DNA of 9,666 nucleotides from Verrucomicrobiales bacterium (lineage in GTDB: Bacteria; Verrucomicrobiota; Verrucomicrobiia; Limisphaerales; JAFMIX01): assembly GCA_017853785.1 (NCBI GenBank), contig JAFMIX010000065.1, positions 1 through 9,666 of the forward strand, in the 5' to 3' direction. Made by a program: the position numbers and the translations under genes. Of this stretch, positions 6,006 to 9,666 are shown piece by piece. Position 1 is the stretch's first letter. Each line of letters opens with the position of its first letter. The notes under the pieces were generated by a model that saw only the letters and a list, made by a program, of their open reading frames with translations, was not told the origin of the DNA and made no database searches.

Positions 6006-6371
6006 ATGAGAACGCAAAAAAAATTGGAATTGCACGAGCGGCGGCGTTGGCGGATCCGCAAAAAAGTCATCGGCACCGCGGCGCGTCCGCGCATGACGGT
6101 GTGCTTCACGAACAAGCACATCCACGTGCAGTTCATTGATGATGAGACCGGCGCGACGCTGGTCTCCACCTCGACCACCAGCAAGGCCATGCCCGACCGC
6201 GAGAAGCTTGCGGCCAACGTGGTCAGCGCGAAGAAGGTCGGCGCAGCGGCCGCCCAAGTGGCGCAGAGCAAAGGCATCAAGGCGGTCGTGTTCGACCGCG
6301 CTGGCGCCCGTTATCACGGCAAGGTCAAGGCCTTGGCTGATGCGGCCCGCGAAGCGGGATTGCAATTTTAA
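6006..6371 (+). CDS. rplR: 50S ribosomal protein L18
   Basis: L18 (uL18) binds 5S rRNA and, with L5, attaches it to the large subunit. The 121-residue product (117 in E. coli) starts MRTQKKLELHERRRWRIRKK, the basic tail that wraps 5S rRNA, followed by GTAARPRMTVCFTNKHIHVQ (about 23-42) and the C-terminal VVFDRAGARYHGKVKALADAAREAGLQF region. The open frame runs back to 5862 inside rplF, but the family start is clearly ATG 6006, just after the 5979-5995 hairpin. There is no Shine-Dalgarno sequence; CAAAAATG precedes the coding region. Confidence 0.97.
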   Translation: MRTQKKLELHERRRWRIRKKVIGTAARPRMTVCFTNKHIHVQFIDDETGATLVSTSTTSKAMPDREKLAANVVSAKKVGAAAAQVAQSKGIKAVVFDRAGARYHGKVKALADAAREAGLQF

Positions 6372-6380
6372 CCAACTGAA

Positions 6381-6385
6381 AAGGA
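6381..6385 (+). promoter_or_regulatory. Shine-Dalgarno sequence of rpsE (AAGGA)
   Basis: AAGGA lies 4 nt before a GTG start at 6390. It decides the start of rpsE, because the conserved part of S5 begins only about 57 residues later and the extension would otherwise be doubtful. Confidence 0.6.
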
Positions 6386-6389
6386 TATT

Positions 6390-7079
6390 GTGGCTGAAGT
6401 AACTGAAAATGTTGTGCCCGAAGCGCCGAGTGGCGGCGCAGGTGGCGGTCGTGGTGCGGGTCGCGGCGGCCAAGGCGGTCGCGGCGGCAACGGTCCCGGA
6501 CGCGGCGGTCCTCGCCGGCGCCCTCCAGGCGAATCGGATGTCTCCCGCGACGCTAGCGGCCAGGAATTGGTCGAGAAAGTCGTCTTTATCAACCGCTCGG
6601 CGAAAGTCGTCAAGGGCGGTCGCCGGTTCAGCTTCAGCGCGCTGGTCGTAGCTGGCGACAAGAAGGGTCGGGTGGGCATCGGTCTGGGCAAGGCTGTGGA
6701 GGTTTCCGAAGCCATCAAGAAGGGTGGCGAGCTCGCCAAGCGCAACATGCTGCCTGTGGTTGTCAGCAATGGGACGATTCCGCACGAGATTTTTTGCAGC
6801 TTCGATGGCGCGAAAATCATCCTGCGTCCTGCGTCACCCGGCACCGGCATCATTGCGGGCAAGAAGGTCCGCGCAATTCTGGAATCCGCCGGCATCAAAG
6901 ATGTTTTGACGAAGTCACTTGGTTCGAAGAACGCGGCCAACGTGGTGAAAGCCACGCTCAATGGCCTGTTGAAGTTGCGCCTGCCTGAGGACATCTATGC
7001 AGCGCGTGGCCTGAAATACACCCCCCGGAAAATCGAGACCGCGCCTGAAGCTCCGGCAGTAGCGACGGTCGTAGCCTGA
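6390..7079 (+). CDS. rpsE: 30S ribosomal protein S5 with N-terminal RGG-rich extension
   Basis: S5 (uS5) acts in translational accuracy and mRNA entry in the small subunit. The conserved body begins near residue 58 with QELVEKVVFINRSAKVVKGG and continues through RRFSFSALVVAGDKKGRVGI, the GIIAGKKVRAILESAGI region and a GSKNAANVVKAT segment, all typical of S5. In front lies a low-complexity extension of about 57 residues; residues 15-47 are almost only Gly, Arg and Pro with three RGG motifs (25-27, 31-33, 38-40). There is also a 12-residue Ala/Val/Pro tail. The total of 229 residues compares with 167 in E. coli. The start is GTG with AAGGA 4 nt upstream. It ends with in-frame TGA-TAA. rpmD, the usual next gene, is missing. 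Confidence 0.96.
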   Translation: MAEVTENVVPEAPSGGAGGGRGAGRGGQGGRGGNGPGRGGPRRRPPGESDVSRDASGQELVEKVVFINRSAKVVKGGRRFSFSALVVAGDKKGRVGIGLGKAVEVSEAIKKGGELAKRNMLPVVVSNGTIPHEIFCSFDGAKIILRPASPGTGIIAGKKVRAILESAGIKDVLTKSLGSKNAANVVKATLNGLLKLRLPEDIYAARGLKYTPRKIETAPEAPAVATVVA

Positions 7080-7087
7080 TAATTTTT

Positions 7088-7561
7088 ATGCGTCTCCATA
7101 ATCTCAAACCCCGTCCCGGCTCGAAGCACCGCCGCAAGCGGCTCGGTCAGGGCGAATCCAGCGGCCACGGCAAGACCAGCGGTCGCGGCGGCAAGGGCCA
7201 GACAGCCCGTTCCGGCAGCTCGATCCGCATCGGTTTCGAAGGCGGCCAGATGCCACTCATCCGCCGCATTCCCAAGCGCGGTTTCAACAACAAGCGACAC
7301 GCGACGGTTTACATTCCGGTCAACCTTGAATCATTGAACCAATTCGATAATGGCGCGGTCGTCAATGTGGAAGCTTTGGTCAAGGCCGGTCTCGCGAACG
7401 GCCCCGGCCAAGCCGCCATCAAGATTCTCGGCACGGGCGAAATCACGAAGAAGCTCAAGGTGACAGCGCACGCGTTCAGCGCCACAGCCAAGGAGAAAAT
7501 CGAAAAGCTCGGCGGCACCTGCGAGGTTATCGCCAAGGTGGCCGCGCCTGCCAAAGCCTAG
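7088..7561 (+). CDS. rplO: 50S ribosomal protein L15
   Basis: L15 (uL15) is a late assembly protein whose long N-terminal tail threads through 23S rRNA. The 157-residue product begins MRLHNLKPRPGSKHRRKRLG, then the Gly/Arg/Lys-rich tail GESSGHGKTSGRGGKGQTAR (22-41), the GFEGGQMPLIRRIPKRGF motif (49-66), and the folded C-terminal domain with IKILGTGEITKKLKVTAHAFSATA-type sequence. Length is close to the family norm (144 in E. coli) with a short Ala/Lys tail. It follows rpsE after TGATAA and TTTTT, with no Shine-Dalgarno sequence and no rpmD between. Confidence 0.98.
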   Translation: MRLHNLKPRPGSKHRRKRLGQGESSGHGKTSGRGGKGQTARSGSSIRIGFEGGQMPLIRRIPKRGFNNKRHATVYIPVNLESLNQFDNGAVVNVEALVKAGLANGPGQAAIKILGTGEITKKLKVTAHAFSATAKEKIEKLGGTCEVIAKVAAPAKA

Positions 7562-7579
7562 TCCCTGATTTCATCCGCC

Positions 7580-8956
7580 ATGTTCGGCAACATCTACAAC
7601 ACATTCGTCAACTGCTTCAAGATTCCGGAGCTGAAGTCCCGGATTCTGTTCACGCTGTTGATTCTGATTGTCTGCCGACTGACCGCCATCATCCGGATTC
7701 CTGGGTTGGATGGCGCGGTGCTGGCCGCCTATTTTGACAACATGGCGGCGCACAGTGGCAGCGGTTTGCTTGGTATGGCCAGCATGTTCACCGGTGGCGC
7801 GCTGGAGCAATGCGCGATTGGCGCGCTGGGCATCATGCCATACATCAGCGCGACCATCATCATACAGTTGCTGACGGCGGTAGTGCCTTCGTTGAGCAAG
7901 CTCGCCCGCGAAGAAGGCGGCCGCACGCAGATTGTCAAATACGGACGTTATCTTACGGTGCTGCTATGCCTCGGTTGGGGCATCGCGACGACGATGGGCT
8001 GGGAAAATCCCGCGAGCGTGTTTCCAGGTTTCACCGGCAAGCTGGTGCTAGGCGAAAACCTCTGGTGGTATCGCATCCAGACCGTTTTGATTTTGACTAC
8101 CGGCACGATGTTGCTGATGTGGCTCGGCGAACAAATCACCGAGCGCGGTATTGGCAACGGTATTTCTCTGATTATCACCGTGGGCATCGTAGCACGGTTG
8201 CCGCAGGCGGCCCAAGGCCTGATGGATATGTTGTCCAAAAGCGGGCCGGATCACAAATTTCCTCTGGGCACGCTGGTCATTCTGGTCGTGCTGCTGGCAG
8301 TGGTAATCGCGGGCGTGATTGCCATCACCCAGGCGCAGCGCAAGATTCCGGTGCAATACGCGCAGCGAGCGGTCGGGCGGAAGATGTATTCGGGCGGCAC
8401 GTCGTTCATGCCGTTGAAAGTGAATTATGCGGGCGTGATGCCGGTCATTTTTGCCTCTTCCATTCTCATGTTTCCGCAATGGATTTTCAACGCGATCGGC
8501 AGCAACAATAACCTGAAGTTTTTCCGCGAACTCGCGCGGGCGTTGGATTACGGCTCGCCCTTGTATCTTCTGATCTACGGCCTGATGATTTTGTTCTTCT
8601 CCTATTTCTGGGTGGCCACGCAGTTCAATGAATTGCAGATTGCAGACGACCTGAAGAAGAATGGCGGCTACATCCCCGGCGTGCGTCCCGGTCAGGCGAC
8701 CAGCAGCTTTTTGCATAACTCGATGAGCCGGCTCACGCTGGCGGGCGCGATTTTCCTCACGGTCATCGCGGTGATTCCCATCATACTCTCGCGCGTGATG
8801 CGCGTGCCAGATTCGGTCGCTCAATTTTTTGGTGGCACCAGCATGTTGATCATGGTCGGCGTACTGTTGGACACGATGCGCCAGATGGAGTCACACCTGC
8901 TCATGCGTCATTACGACGGCTTCCTAAAAAAAGGCCGGGTGCGCGGGCGGTTCTGA
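7580..8956 (+). CDS. secY: Protein translocase channel subunit SecY
   Basis: SecY is the inner-membrane channel that, with SecE and SecG, exports proteins driven by SecA or inserts them during translation. The 458-residue product (443 in E. coli) shows ten hydrophobic segments at roughly 21-40, 74-100, 121-140, 165-185, 196-215, 229-250, 283-303, 328-347, 393-415 and 427-445. The plug region is near 60-73. QRKIPVQYAQR (253-263) lies in the fourth cytoplasmic loop, and GYIPGVRPGQAT (373-384) in the fifth contains Arg379, equivalent to the essential E. coli Arg357. The N-terminus MFGNIYNTFVNCFKIPELKS fits the family. The 18-nt spacer from rplO has no Shine-Dalgarno sequence. The usual next gene adk is absent. 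Confidence 0.98.
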   Translation: MFGNIYNTFVNCFKIPELKSRILFTLLILIVCRLTAIIRIPGLDGAVLAAYFDNMAAHSGSGLLGMASMFTGGALEQCAIGALGIMPYISATIIIQLLTAVVPSLSKLAREEGGRTQIVKYGRYLTVLLCLGWGIATTMGWENPASVFPGFTGKLVLGENLWWYRIQTVLILTTGTMLLMWLGEQITERGIGNGISLIITVGIVARLPQAAQGLMDMLSKSGPDHKFPLGTLVILVVLLAVVIAGVIAITQAQRKIPVQYAQRAVGRKMYSGGTSFMPLKVNYAGVMPVIFASSILMFPQWIFNAIGSNNNLKFFRELARALDYGSPLYLLIYGLMILFFSYFWVATQFNELQIADDLKKNGGYIPGVRPGQATSSFLHNSMSRLTLAGAIFLTVIAVIPIILSRVMRVPDSVAQFFGGTSMLIMVGVLLDTMRQMESHLLMRHYDGFLKKGRVRGRF

Positions 8957-8963
8957 TTCCGTT

Positions 8964-9666
8964 GTGGCCGCGATCATTTTGAAAACCGAGCGGGACTTGG
9001 CCGCAATGCGGCCAGCCGGCAAGGTGGCGGGGATGGTGCTGGAAGAAGTGGCGGCGTTCATCCGTCCGGGCGTGACGACAAAAGAAATCGATGCGTTCGC
9101 CGGGGGGTGCATCAACCGTCACGGCGCGAAGAGCGCGTTTTTGGGATACCGGAAGTATCCGTGTCAGATTTGTATTTCAGTGAACGAGGAAGTCGTTCAC
9201 GGGTTGGCGGGTAACCGCCGGGTGGAATTCGGCGACATCGTCAGCTTGGATGTCGGCGTAGTGGTGAATGGATTTGTTGGTGATACGGCCAAAACCGTGG
9301 CTGTCGGTGGCTGTGGAGTCGCCGCGCAGCGGTTGATGGACGTGACGCAGCAGGCTTTGAGCGAGGGCATCGCCCAAGCCGTGTCCGGCAACCGGGTGGT
9401 GGACATTTCGCGGGCCATCCAGCGCTACGTCGAGGCCAATGGCTGCAGCGTCGTGCGGGAATTTGTCGGTCACGGAGTCGGGCGGTCATTACATGAGGAG
9501 CCGCAGATTCCGAATTTTGACGAGGGTAAAAAATCCTCGCCGAAGTTGAAGCCGGGCATGACTTTGGCCATCGAACCGATGGTGAATGCCGGCGCGGCTA
9601 ACGTGAAGATTTTGAAAGATGGCTGGACAGTGGTGACGCAGGATGGTTCACTGTCCGCCCATTTTG
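8964..9666 (+). CDS. map: Type I methionine aminopeptidase (cut by right edge)
   Basis: Map removes the initiator methionine from new proteins using two divalent metal ions. The 234 complete codons visible cover nearly the whole ~250-residue enzyme. Metal ligands Asp96 (SLDVG), Asp107 (GDTAK), His170 (GHGVG) and Glu204 (AIEP) are present, as are His79 and His177 of the active site. The fifth ligand, Glu after SAHF, would be codon 235; its first base at 9666 is G, as expected. The only start matching the family length is GTG 8964, 7 nt after secY, without a Shine-Dalgarno sequence; the first in-frame ATG (codon 15) would remove a conserved segment. It directly follows secY without adk. Confidence 0.96.
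   Translation, partial: MAAIILKTERDLAAMRPAGKVAGMVLEEVAAFIRPGVTTKEIDAFAGGCINRHGAKSAFLGYRKYPCQICISVNEEVVHGLAGNRRVEFGDIVSLDVGVVVNGFVGDTAKTVAVGGCGVAAQRLMDVTQQALSEGIAQAVSGNRVVDISRAIQRYVEANGCSVVREFVGHGVGRSLHEEPQIPNFDEGKKSSPKLKPGMTLAIEPMVNAGAANVKILKDGWTVVTQDGSLSAHF

Noticed and set aside
5979..6785. 268-codon minus-strand frame opposite rplR and the RGG part of rpsE
   Set aside because: Its Ala/Thr-rich stretch is the reverse reading of the RGG-coding repeats. It has no start signal or recognisable domain.
7810..8511. 233-codon plus-strand frame inside secY
   Set aside because: It is a different reading frame of secY with Arg/His-rich sequence. SecY is intact through this region, so no frameshift or overlapping gene is implied.
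8048..8824. 258-codon minus-strand frame opposite secY
   Set aside because: It is a shadow of secY with His/Gln/Arg-rich composition typical of the complement of membrane-protein codons.

Overview
This window carries a long co-directional ribosomal-protein cluster, the distal S10 operon fused to the spc operon, followed by secY and the start of map. One tRNA gene lies on the opposite strand at the left edge. It is a bacterial chromosome with GC-rich coding sequence. The zinc-free 89-residue S14, the L2 N-terminus, the missing rpmD and the weak use of Shine-Dalgarno sequences together suggest the PVC/Bacteroidetes side of the bacterial tree. Verrucomicrobiota (Pedosphaera-like) is my best guess, from memory of these families rather than from any search.

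Layout: tRNA-Gly(GCC) on the minus strand (4-80); a 314-nt gene-free leader (81-394); then on the plus strand rplB, rpsS, rplV, rpsC, rplP, rpmC, rpsQ, rplN, rplX, rplE, rpsN, rpsH, rplF, rplR, rpsE, rplO, secY and a map gene cut by the right edge. All 17 complete genes look intact. Spacers are 3-41 nt and no genes overlap, so the block reads as one transcription unit. Ribosomal proteins of both subunits are made together with the SecY translocon channel and the enzyme that removes N-terminal methionine.

Departures from the textbook order: rpsJ-rplC-rplD-rplW are not upstream of rplB, rpmD (L30) is absent between rpsE and rplO, and adk is absent between secY and map.

Three things stand out. 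(1) Near-identical hairpins sit 8-9 nt before the starts of rplE and rplR, in the two longest spacers of the cluster; both genes encode 5S rRNA-binding proteins (L5, L18). (2) S5 has a roughly 57-residue N-terminal extension with RGG repeats, resembling the RGG tail of eukaryotic RPS2. (3) Most starts lack a Shine-Dalgarno sequence and instead have a run of T directly against the ATG. No mobile element, CRISPR array or foreign gene was seen.
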